DNA of 64,000 bases from Apostichopus japonicus (lineage: Eukaryota; Echinodermata; Holothuroidea; Aspidochirotida; Stichopodidae): assembly GCF_037975245.1 (NCBI RefSeq), contig NC_092571.1:25000564-25064563 (forward strand), in the 5' to 3' direction. Shown here one piece after another: positions 13,501-22,749 of the stretch (the first letter of the stretch is position 1; each line of letters starts with the position of its first letter). The notes below the pieces were generated by a model that was not told the DNA's origin, searched no databases, and saw only the letters and a list, made by a program, of their open reading frames with translations. The position numbers were made by a program, and so were the translations under genes.

Positions 13501-16500
13501 CAAGAGAAGATCAACAACCACAGATAGAAGGTAGGATATATTTAGATCAACATCAACATATTTAGATCAACATCAACATATCAGATCAACATCAACATAT
13601 TTGGATCAACATATATTTAGATCGACATTGCAAGTACTGATTAAGGCTGGATCTTGTCAAGTTTTTGTAACTTCACTGTAAGCAAGACAATCGTGTTTTA
13701 TTGAGGGGATCATGATTGCCCAAATTTAATTCCTCATATACAACTCGCTAGATGGGTATTACATGACTGAATCTTCTGTTTGTTTGTACTGTGCACTGCA
13801 GGGGAGCAGGTACCTCTGCTGTCCTCAGGAGTGGGGGGGGGGAGGTAAAATGTAAAGTCATCAAGGGATGGGGTCTAAGAGAAGGGGTGTTCCTCCCATT
13901 TGAGAAATTTTGATAAATGGAGGGTGTGCCTAGATGCAAAATGATGCTTGAATTTAATAGTAACTTCCAAAACGTTGAAGAATTTTCAACTGTTAATACA
14001 TATGTATGTATTGTACACTAGGAATTTGTGTAATATTCTGTCTGCCAGTGAGGTGGGTAGGGGAGGGGGGGTAGGTGATGGGCTAGTCTCAGGAATCGAG
14101 CATCTCATGCGTAAATGAAGGTCCATGGATAGGTGTGAGTTTATTGACGATTTACATGTATGTAGTATCACTCATAGTAACATAATTGCTATGGTAACCA
14201 ACCAGCCATCCAGTTGTTTTACAGAGTGTTTAGCCTTTGCCTTATGAGCAGATGATCAGGGAAACAACCAAGGATATGTGGCCACAGCTTGGACACTTTC
14301 TTCCATAGAATCAATCAAGCTTCCAGAATTGGTTATGCTCCAAATAGTGAATCTAGCTTCGATAACCTCAGAGCTGTTTTGTCTAAGGGTTACCATAGCT
14401 ACAGGCATACTGAGGCTGATGGGAGATTTACTTCTTGGACATGATAAATGAATCCTGTCACAGTTCTACTTCTCAATTGCATAAAAAAAAAACAAGTCCA
14501 GATAATTATGTAATTAATTTGTTGCAGATGTATCGGAGAATGTGGAGACACAAGAGGAGGTTGCAGCTTCATCTATGCAGGAACCATCAGAAGATGTGTA
14601 CAGGGAGACATTTGAGGGAATAATTATAGAATATTTGACTTTGAGGAATGTTCAGGTAGATAGTCACATTACTCATCTAAATGTTTGTATTGGATGACAA
14701 AATGATATAAAAAAGAAACCTTTTGCCCTAAAAATCAGTCATGTTATTTCCTTATACTGATAAAATATTACGTAATTAAGATATTAAGTAATTACATGTA
14801 AAGCTAAATTCTTTATGAACTAGGACAATGTTATCCTGTCTAGTTATTACTCCTTAAAGTATCTGTATCATTCTGCTCATTCAACTTGTATTATTTTTTT
14901 CTTCTTTACCAAGGAGTCTTCTACTCTGTTAAGCCAATTCAGGCTTTATAGAAGACTTCCTTTCACATTGTATTTTTTTTGTGATGAAACAAATAAACAA
15001 ACAAACAAAATAGGACAATATATTGGCCTTTTTTGTTGCTATTCCCAATGCTGTCAACATTATCAGACAAACAAATTTTCTAGCATTCAAACACTAAGAG
15101 CAACTATCATAGTTTGGTGAACAGTAAACTGGGGCCCTGGGTCAATAATAGGGTCCAGGTAAATGTGGAGGGTCATGTGCCCAGAATAAAGAATACTATT
15201 TTCAAAATTCAAACTTCAAATGCCCAACCTTGCAATTTAGACCTTGCCTCCCCCTCTCCCCACAAGGTAGCAGAGCAGTATTCAACCACCTCAGAGACAC
15301 ACCTAGTCATTCCAAAACATTTCGCACGCCTATAGCCCATCTATATAGGTGGATGCATCTGCCAAAATCAGCCTGGGGAAATTTGGGAATCCCCCCACCC
15401 CCCTACCCTTTCCCACCTGGAAAATCCTATGCACACCACTGCAACAAAGTGAATTTTATTTACCTATTTATAAATAGTCGTTTCTTTCCTCCTTCTCTTT
15501 AGAAAGCCTGTTCCAGTCTCTCAGATTTACCAACGTCTTGCTTCCATCATCTCTTCGTCTCCCTCTCTCTTGAAATGGTTCTAAATAAACATTCAGGCTT
15601 GAGGGATTCAATCGGAAGGCTGTTCCATTCTCTCTTAGACTCAGAGATCGTGTCCAAGGAGCAGTTCAGCATCGGGTTTGTAAAACAGCTTGCAACTTAA
15701 TAATTTGCTTTTTTGGAGAAATTTGTTGTTCTGTGAGTCACAGAAAATTAACGTGGAGAAGGAAAGCCATATAAGAATTGTATATAGCTAGACACGGTGC
15801 AGTGAAGGTACAGGTGTGCGTGGGTGTATGTATGTATTTGTATGTACTTTAGATCCTGCTGCAAGCAGGAACTCGCGAAGGAGCCTCTTTGGCTCATCAA
15901 AGCTGCAAGCTGACCGAAGTCAGTCTCTTAGATTCATGATTATGAGTTGTCAATTGTCAACAACTCTGTAACTGGACGACGTACATTAATCTTGGAGTGA
16001 ATTGAACTGGTGACTTGAACTGGTGGAACAAGTAAAATAAATAGACTCAATATCTGTCTATGACAGGTCTTGAAAAAAAATATGTTATTGTGATTTAGTG
16101 AGTCAAAAGTAAACGTGGAAAAGGCAAGCCCTGTAGATATTAAATGAAGCTAGTGTGGATGAAGTGAAGGTACAAGTAAAAAATGATAAACTCTTCCTAA
16201 GACCTCTAGTAGTTTTCTTTTTGAAATACAATTGATGGGGTTTTTCTGGTATGAAACAGAACGTGTGGTGGCAAGCTAGGATAATCAAAAATAAATTACT
16301 CCAAAGTTTTCTACATCAAGAGGTCCTGATGGTTTCTTTCATTATCACAAGGATGAATTTTGAAAAGAACAATCTAAATTGGTTAATTATATCTGGTAAA
16401 AGATGAGCAAAGGACATGGTAGAAATGGCACAAAAACCTGCAAAAATATTAAAGAAAGATAAAAGTATATTACATTCTTATTAGAAACAAAAGGACCAAA

Positions 16501-19500
16501 CTTTAACGAGGCGTTGCTTTACTCGCTAGACTGGTTGATACTTGCAAGCTAATTAAGATTCCAATTATGTTTAGTTTTTGCATGTTTAAAAAAAAACAAG
16601 CAGATCATAAAGAGTATAATTATGAAATTTTGAAAGGAACAATATTTTGCTGTTAAAATATGTCAGGACCTAATTTCATATCCTTTTCAATTATAATTTA
16701 ATATTATTTGCAGTTGGGGAGCTGAGTGAGTTTATTCGCAAAGCTTGTTTAATAGTTTATAAGAACATCCATGACTGGATTAGTAAAGTTAGATAAGTGA
16801 GCCTCGCTACTGTACATGTTGACAAGTTTTGTCAGTTTGTCATTTGTTTGTCCGTTTGTTCGTCCGTCCGTCCTTTCATTCGTTCATCTTCTTTCGAAGA
16901 GTATATGCAAAGCCCAAATTGCATCGGATTGCGCCATGTAACATCTAGAAATTTCAACATTTTCCCGGGGGGGGGGGGTGAGGGGGCATGCCCCAGAACC
17001 CTGAGATAGTGCGAGCCTTCGGCGTTCATGACCTCTGGAGTTAGTACTTAAAATGGTCCACTTTTCATAAAATCCTTAAAATGGTCCACTCTTCATAAAA
17101 TCAAACTCACCCTATTGAAAAGCTTGATATGGGCCTGGTATCTGGGAGTCTGTCGTCTAGCAAGTTTTCATTGTTATGAAGCTTTCATGCGACAAAGGTG
17201 TTCTCTCTACTTGGCAAGAACATTTAAAAGTTAATAATGTTACCATGGTTACCATCAGGAAGTATTTCTTCAGTGAACCAGTAATCTTTTTTTACGCATA
17301 ATTCATAGTATCATGTACCAATAATGATGTCTGATTCTTTCTTGGATAGATTTGAACTCTTTCTGGAGTCCACCACTGAAGTCGCTTGGTCGAATTCCTC
17401 CTTTTGGAAGAACCTGGCAGAGATCTTGGCTGTCATGGTTACTGCGGGAACAGAAAACTTGGAATTTATGACAGAAATTATTCAGACACTCCCCGGCGAC
17501 GGAAGTCCCGTTTGCCTGATGATTGAGACCCTGAAGCAAATTTTGAAATCAGGAGTAAGATTAAACTGAAGTTTTCTTGCTTGAGAGTAGACATTTAAGC
17601 TTGAAATATATCTGTCTTTATCAAATCTTTTTTTTGAAGTTTGCATCAGGGATGTCTCATAACAAGTTGCAGTGAATCTCTGTGGTTTGTATAATTGTGA
17701 TTCCCTAAAACTGATTTATAACATAATATCGAACTGGTTCAAAGTAAACATACACAGAAGAGGTATCAGTTTGCTTCACACCCGGGTAATAAGTCAAATG
17801 TATTCCATTTCTATATTTCATATTTCTATCAGCTATAACGAATTTACTTTTTTCTCTGTCTCGTGAGCTATCTCTGATCATTTCAAGCTTGAAAACATTG
17901 AGAGCCTATCATCTCAATTGTTTACAAAGTTCTGCTGAATGATATAGCTATAAAATGGTTCTATGGTGATAGCACATTTCCTTGTCGGACTTTGCTACTC
18001 CCCCGCCCCCCTCTCCAACCCTGTCCATCTCTCTGCTTGTAATTTAATATCCTCTGGTGGTCAATAAAGGCCTGACGATGGTTACTACATCATGAATATT
18101 CATCGAGAGATCTGTCACACATTTCCATTTTTGTTTCTCTGCAGAATGTCTACCAAGTACTAAGGTTCTGGCGGAACTCAAAGTTTAATTGGAGCCAATT
18201 CGCTCCCGATGACTTAGATATAAAAGAAGTTCTGGAGAAAGAGGTCAGTGTTTTGCTTTCAATTGTTACAAATGAAGCAAGAAAATCAAATCATATTTTA
18301 TGTTATATACTGCTGCTTCTAAGGAAGAAGGGAACTTCAAGTGGCCCAATGAAACTTATACTACAGGTTTTCATGTTTTAAGCAAGGTTTTAGTTCGTTT
18401 GAAATTTGATCGGAGCCTTATACTGCTCAACTGATCACAGTACGTGGTCGCATATGGTCGTAGATGCTTTGAATGGTCATCTCATACAATTCTTATCCAT
18501 AGATGATAATATTTTAAATTTTTAGTGAAGTCTGTATTGGTCGAAATGTTATCTGTTCATTAATACTGGTATCAGCAAACGGCATATTTTACTACCATCC
18601 CGGGGTTTTCAAACTGTCCTTTGTGTAGCCCGGTACAAGTAAAGTATCAATTAGGGGAAGATAGAGGACGTCTTTTATAGTACATCAAAGTAACAAAACC
18701 ATATCTCAAACAGTGGAAAAGAAGAACAGTATAAAATGATAATAAAATAATAAATGAAAAAAATCAGAAAAAATAAAATAATATATAATTACAACAAAGA
18801 AAACCCCTTATATTTGTTGCTTCTCCCTTCAAATGTCACCAGAAACTCGTCTTCATTCTTCCACCGGAGAAAAAAGTGAAGAAAACACCAAAAGTCAAGA
18901 AGGATCCCCTTCCTACTGAGGTAAGTTTTGGTTATGTACCAACAGTGACGTCCTGTTTGAAGACACTTCTTGGTCTTGCCTGCCGTGAATATATTAAATC
19001 TGTGTAAAAGTAAGTTGGCCTGACGTTTCAATCCTAGCAGAAATCTTTTTCAGAGGCTAAATGACAAGTAACAGTAACAGAAGGGATAAAAACATGCACA
19101 GAATACAGACAGGTTAATGAGCACGGTGAACACAAAGAGATAGATGTAAGGGGATTAGTAGACAAGGGATGGAGAGAAGAAAGGCTCTCTAGTGGATAAG
19201 CAGTTTACTAACAGTTTTATTATATATAATATATTAAATAGTAAGCCTGGTGTCATAAAGTAAACTGAAACAATCAACAACAAAAATAAGTTCCGTATTC
19301 TGTTCTTAAATTCTTTTTGTTTCATTGATGGTTCATTTGTAAGTAAATTCTCTTATTAATAGTTTCTCAACAGTTATACAAATGGAATATCTTTCCAAAT
19401 TAATATTCATGATACACTGGTATATGATATCATGTTAGTTATCATCAGCTAAACGATCAGTGGCTTAATCCAAACAGTGGGCTTTATACACAGTTCTTTT

Positions 19501-20993
19501 TTTAATTTGCTTGATCTATTAAAAATCATGGTGAATTTGATGCAAAAATATGAATTTATGATTGTATATTGAGGTTTCTATAAAAAGTACAGACTTCAAC
19601 ATCAAGTTCAATTGTGTTTCCTGTTGAATTCAAGAATCAAAGAAAATATTTCAACTTGTAAATATACAGGCAATACAAACATCAATATCACAGGCTAATC
19701 TGTACTGTGACCTGGCTTTAATATCAGCAGGGAATTTTGCAAAAAATATTGAAAAACTCCACTATTGTGAACCTATACATTGCCATTTTGACTTTTTAAC
19801 AATGACCACAATTCTTGCAAAAGGTAGAATGCATTGGTTCGCTCAAGATATCACCATAGTTACAGCAGGCTTTGATTTTTATGCAGATGCAATATACTGC
19901 TTCATTATTGGATGTATTTATCAAACAAGAATTATATTGACTTTGCTGACTTTTGTTCACAGATTCCACAAAGACAGATGAAGCACAAACGAATAGAAAA
20001 GTCAATATCTTCCTTTCAGAATGGCTTGTTGAAGTTGTTACAAAGACAGCCCACGCAGCATAGGAAAGCTTTTGATTTCATTGAGGTGAGACCAGGACTT
20101 TCCTTTGGAAGCCAATTTGGTAAAAATTGGACTATAAATAGACCCATGATTAGACCCAGGACTAATGGTCGGCCAAAACATTTTCTTGAAGGGTTCCACA
20201 AATTGGAAAGGAAAGAAAACTGTCAGTATTTGTCTTGAAAAAAAAAAAACTGGCCAAATCTTGAGCAAAAGTTGCAAAATAAAAAACCATTTTGCAACTT
20301 AAATTGCATGGGTATCATTTCTGTCTTTTTTGGCTTTCCTGTGAATTGTCTTACTCTGTTGACTGCCAATCCAGAAAATGATTATTGGCTGAAACCGAAG
20401 AAGATTAAATAGGGCTAAATCTTGATTTGGTTGTAGTAATTATAAAGCACTTTCACAATGCTGTCCACAGTTTTTTATTTCATTTTTCAGAAGTCAAGTT
20501 TATTCAATTCTCAGACCAAGTGTGATTGTCATTATGGAGTGTTTGTGAGAGCTAAAGTTTAACTATTAAAATCTGTTTTGTTTTTCATTCTTTGTAGAAT
20601 TCAGTCAAAGAGGAAGTGAAGAGTACTAAAGAATTCATTCAAGCACTGGTCTTGGCTGTTCTTATGTCCACAGCTGTTGAGGGTTTGTATTTTGTTTAAT
20701 TAAGCATTTTGTGAAGAAAAGCATAGTTACGTTGCTACCTTGCCTGTAGGGCCTTGAACAGTAGCACAATATATCTTCTTTTAAGTCTATTAAATACTCA
20801 ACAGACTTATACACTAGTTTTCATGTTCAGGAATGCCATATTGGTTTGACTAAGACCCATATCATATGCCAAATGTTGCAATCTTTCACAAGCGATCATA
20901 AATTTGGCCCTGGTTTAGCCAAAGTACATAAATTCACATAATATACATTATACAATATATATATATATATATACACACACATATATATACATA

Positions 20994-21036
<43 letters not shown>

Positions 21037-22749
21037 ACGTTTCAATTTACAATGCACATTAACTATACGTTCTTCCTGTAGGTGACGTTGGACCCTACAC
21101 TAAATGTCAACGAGAACTACTTAAGAGAAGATCTGCTCTGTTGCGAGCATTTGTCAGGAAAGATGAAGCATTGCAGATGCAGGCAGTGCAAGTAGCCCAG
21201 GCATTTTCTGCTAGTGTTGGAAATCCACCAAGTAAAAAACCTTGTTTAGTTAAATTCCTATTTTTGAATTTCTTTGAAAGCAGCTTTTTGAGTAGATTTT
21301 GATCCTAATTTTTTTCGATGCTGTTTTATATTAAGATCTCATATCAAAAGATCTCATTTAGCTTGACTGGTTAAGATTTATTTCAAATAGAGGATTAAAA
21401 GTCCACATATTTTGGGAGAAATTTTGAAAGTTTCGGAGGTTTGAAACAAGTTTTTTTAAAATACTTACTCATGAACATTTCCTTGATGGAAATATCTAGG
21501 AGAGTGTCTTTGTTTGATCAATTACAAATCATATTTTGAGTAACAATTAGTAGGTTTGAGCTCAACTCAAAAACGTTGCTTTAAAATAGTATTGTATTGT
21601 GGTAGAATAAAAAAATTAAAAAAATATTGCTACAAAATGTCAGCATAGACAGGGATGTGCCCACGCTGGGCACTGGGCCGCCCCGCCCAGCACTAAAAAT
21701 TACCACCCAGCACTGTCTTAAAAATTGTGAATCCCGCCCAGCACTAATTTTCATCTAAAATCCCACCATTCCTAACAATATATTCAACATAAATTGGGCC
21801 TAGCCTATGCCAAAATCATACAGACTAATAATGCATCAGTTACACATGAGAGAAACATTACTTACGGCTCTCAATCGGTACCTTGTAAAATATCTATGAA
21901 ACAAACTAATAACTTTTACCAGGTACGTAATATATTTCACTAAAAAAAAAGGGGACACCCCCTCCCCCTTAGACCCCTCCCCCAGGATGGCGATCAGTAT
22001 ACCCCGGCACTCAGGAAAACCTGGGCACATCCCTGATAGATATTTTGAAATGTAACTTAGTCTTCATGATGGAGGTGAAAAGTTACTGCAGCTAGGCGGC
22101 TTAATTTATGAAAATAAGGTATTTGTCAACAACATTGACATCATCATGGTAGATAAAGGGAAGATTGTTAATTTTCTATGTGATTTCCTAAATGTTAACT
22201 TTTGTCCATATTTTGATGGAGTTGAAACTATCACAAAATTCAGAAGTGCCCATTTTGTTTACATAAAAAATGTCCTCTCCAATCTATTTTTTGATGTGAT
22301 TTCCTAAATGTTAACTTATGTCCATATATTAATAGAGTTGAAACCATCACACATTTCCAGTTCCCACCACAAATTTCAGAAGTGCCCATTTTGTTTATAT
22401 AAAAAATATACTCTCCAACTTGAGGTGTTCCGTCTCATAGCAATGTGATTTGGCAGGTTGCTTCCTTACGACAAATGTACATGTCCAACTGTCCTTTGAA
22501 GTTTGTTCCCTCCCTCCCTCCCTCCCCCCTTCCCCACTTTTTAGATTTCAAAAATAACATACAGGCTATTATGCACCCCTTTTTCATTTTCTTCTTTTTC
22601 ATTTTTCAGAATTTCTCAGAACGATGTTTGAAGTATTTTACGATGAAGATGTTGTTTCAGAAGAGATTTTTTATACCTGGTTGGACAGTGAAGAAACCTG
22701 TGCTACAAGTAAATTAGCTGCCAGCAACTTCTTCAACAGCTTAGGTTAA
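629..22749 (+). CDS. eIF4G paralogue with three eIF4E-binding modules and no MIF4G domain (5' end not found)
   Basis: Translation-initiation scaffold paralogue. Exons: 629-711, 1419-1555, 2814-3032 (3' end uncertain), 3763-3946, 4417-4544, 5245-5337, 6291-6462, 7090-7217, 8806-8901, 10483-10726, 11376-11494, 12389-12635, 13486-13530, 14528-14655, 15503-15675, 17350-17554, 18145-18243, 18843-18920, 19963-20085, 20598-20682, 21082-21231, 22610-22749. All join in frame with GT-AG borders, giving about 1,024 residues to a TAA stop. Order in this fragment: PABP-type motif (about 28-45), eIF4E-binding tyrosines at about 221, 352 and 508, MA3 (about 650-800), W2 (about 801-1024). The 500-plus residues seen in the conventional copy between the 4E module and MA3, including MIF4G, are replaced by about 115 unrecognised residues. 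Exon lengths and phases match the - strand eIF4G at 46354-63342. The initiator exon lies upstream or was not recognised. The eIF4G identity is firm; function is inferred. Confidence 0.92.
2150..2370. repeat. About 57-bp tandem repeat (minisatellite), intron
   Basis: About four diverged copies of a unit built around gaatagaacaccaatgggaa and cactgtaggaga. The length is close to a multiple of three, so the - strand stays open through all copies and would repeat a motif like SPTVFPLVFYS. No splice signals or family match support it as coding. Confidence 0.8.
2814..3032 (+). CDS. Variable N-terminal linker exon
   Basis: Starts after the acceptor ttgtctcccacag and is phase 0, matching the exon before it. 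It encodes a hydrophilic Ser/Pro/Gln-rich linker (KEPESQVQESRRIQAEF, later AAPAQISKPP) with no recognised domain, as expected for the poorly conserved region between the PABP and eIF4E sites. The 3' end is uncertain: GTAACC at 3033 and GTATTT at 2991 are both phase-0 donors, and the frame stays open past 3110. Confidence 0.65.
3763..5337 (+). CDS. eIF4E-binding cassette 1 (exons 3763-3946, 4417-4544, 5245-5337)
   Basis: Three exons with phases 0 to 1, 1 to 0 and 0 to 0. The first ends with LKYPYKEG, comparable to the KYEYKSDQW lead-in of human eIF4G1. The second (128 bases) reads GQWSPINQAGKKRYDRVFLL, then a Pro/Gly segment ending GLPDIPEVILPK. YDRVFLL is a perfect YX4L-phi eIF4E dorsal-surface helix. 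The trailing GLPDIPEV segment matches the region that in animal eIF4G makes the second, non-canonical contact. The third exon (93 bases) encodes a linker starting AEVRFHH. It matches in length and start the 93-base exon of the conventional eIF4G at 62319-62411 (ADVRPHL). Confidence 0.92.
5525..5605. repeat. gtgaaggcatgt minisatellite
   Basis: Irregular tandem copies of a 12-20 bp unit (gtgtaggcatgtaaaggc, gtgaagacatgtgaaggc) within an intron of the + strand eIF4G paralogue. Confidence 0.75.
6291..8901 (+). CDS. eIF4E-binding cassette 2 (exons 6291-6462, 7090-7217, 8806-8901)
   Basis: Second copy of the cassette with the same phase pattern. The first exon ends SKQLKLKYSYREG, close to SKQMKLKYPYKEG in cassette 1. 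The second exon is again 128 bases and encodes DQWSPTNQDGQKKYSRDFLL followed by a segment ending GLPDMPEIIFKK, so both the canonical YSRDFLL helix and the downstream segment are intact. The third exon (96 bases) encodes a linker starting AKVWPILQ. Exact length, splice phase and motif conservation argue for a functional exon set rather than a pseudogene. Confidence 0.92.
7225..7522. mobile_element. Short hAT-like non-autonomous DNA element
   Basis: Ends are inverted: CAGGCGTGTAGCCA at the left and TGGCTACGCGCCTG at the right, the CAGG-type ends typical of hAT elements. No clean 8-bp target duplication remains. It starts 7 bases into the intron after the donor at 7218. Its interior (gggaagtgccatttcc, caaaattttcttgtacg) is related to sequence at about 42235-42330. 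Confidence 0.7.
7635..7742 (+). mobile_element. LINE 3' tail fragment
   Basis: ggagtcttccacactgttaa, then a second arm tatggaagacttccc forming a hairpin, then aaataaataaataaa. The same arrangement occurs at 14910-15010. A shared 3' hairpin followed by a simple A-rich repeat is typical of 5'-truncated LINE copies; the family assignment is inference. Confidence 0.55.
8375..8464. repeat. Inverted repeat, about 30-bp arms
   Basis: Left arm ctttaactatcaccctatc plus caaaatatcttt; right arm aaagatatttttgatagggt plus gatagttaaag. The arms pair almost perfectly around a loop of about 28 bases. Intronic; possibly the core of a short foldback element. Confidence 0.8.
10483..12635 (+). CDS. eIF4E-binding cassette 3, diverged (exons 10483-10726, 11376-11494, 12389-12635)
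   Basis: Third copy. The leading exon (244 bases) is long, charged and no longer has the KYxYxE lead-in. The core exon is 119 bases, three codons shorter than the other two, and encodes GQRNLTHQLGKRKYSRDFLL with an intact YSRDFLL. The conserved DQW is replaced by GQR, and the downstream segment is shortened to GMPDVVIEK. The following exon (247 bases) ends in phase 1, unlike cassettes 1 and 2. It encodes a very hydrophilic Lys/Arg/Glu-rich linker with no recognised domain. Confidence 0.88.
11544..11923. mobile_element. Non-autonomous DNA transposon with 10-bp target duplication
   Basis: Terminal inverted repeats AGGGGGGTAGGA and TCCTACCCCCCT. Flanked by the direct repeat GTCTGTGACT at 11534-11543 and 11924-11933. 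No coding capacity in 380 bases. The long duplication points to a Mutator-like element rather than hAT, but the family is not certain. Confidence 0.75.
12731..12950. repeat. Two-copy tandem duplication, about 112 bp
   Basis: The block from ctatggtaacagacgaaggg through attgattcttgcatctt is repeated immediately (second copy from about 12844) with a few changes. Intronic; no coding content. Confidence 0.85.
13486..17554 (+). CDS. MA3 (HEAT-2) region of the divergent eIF4G paralogue
   Basis: Exons 13486-13530, 14528-14655, 15503-15675 and 17350-17554. The first is a 45-base linker exon. The MA3 fold starts at about SEDVYRETFEGIIIEYL, equivalent to [16 protein letters not shown] in the - strand copy. 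It continues through LRDSIGRLFHSLLDSEIVS (copy: [19 protein letters not shown]). The last two exons are 173 and 205 bases, identical in length and phase to 52123-52295 and 50498-50702. MA3 normally binds eIF4A. Here the AEDMEIDIP stretch of ordinary eIF4G is replaced by LESTTEVAW, so eIF4A contact may be altered. Confidence 0.88.
13537..13625. repeat. atttagatcaacatcaacat minisatellite
   Basis: Four imperfect copies of a 17-21 bp unit, beginning just past the donor of the 45-base exon 13486-13530. Confidence 0.8.
14910..15010 (+). mobile_element. LINE 3' tail fragment, second copy
   Basis: ggagtcttctactctgttaa, then tatagaagacttccttt, then aaacaaataaacaaacaaac. It matches the 7635-7742 copy in both hairpin arms and in the tail. 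No reverse transcriptase remains. Confidence 0.55.
15800..15990 (-). mobile_element. SINE fragment, copy 1 of a family of three
   Basis: The reverse complement contains gactgacttcggtcagcttg, gcgagttcctgcttgcag and a tail of tac/atac repeats, the same order as in the copies at 33697 and 52810. The tRNA-like head is not visible here. Confidence 0.7.
18145..22749 (+). CDS. W2 (HEAT-3) C-terminal region of the divergent eIF4G paralogue
   Basis: Exons 18145-18243, 18843-18920, 19963-20085, 20598-20682, 21082-21231 and 22610-22749. Key matches to eIF4G: FWRNSKFNWSQFAPDDLDI (first exon 99 bases, as in the other copy), KAFDFIE, STKEFIQALVLAVLMSTAV, and FYDEDVVSEEIFYTW, the first aromatic/acidic box of W2 domains. 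The second box (in the other copy [16 protein letters not shown]) is reduced to KLAASNFFNSLG before the stop, losing its Trp and acidic tail. One extra intron splits the segment that is a single exon (48982-49128) in the other gene. Confidence 0.9.
20955..21034. repeat. (TA)n microsatellite
   Basis: About 80 bases of TA with short ACAC interruptions, ending about 47 bases before the acceptor of exon 21082-21231. Confidence 0.95.
21650..22035. mobile_element. Non-autonomous DNA element with CAGGGATGTGCCCA ends
   Basis: Inverted ends CAGGGATGTGCCCA and TGGGCACATCCCTG, with ATAGA directly repeated on both outer sides. 386 bases, no transposase. hAT-like termini, but only a 5-base duplication is visible. 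It lies in the last intron of the + strand eIF4G paralogue. Confidence 0.7.

Noticed and set aside
12636-14527. Possible hidden MIF4G exons in the + strand eIF4G paralogue
   Set aside because: No frame here gives the conserved [24 protein letters not shown] or SSRIRFML motifs, and the flanking exons already join in phase through the 45-base exon.
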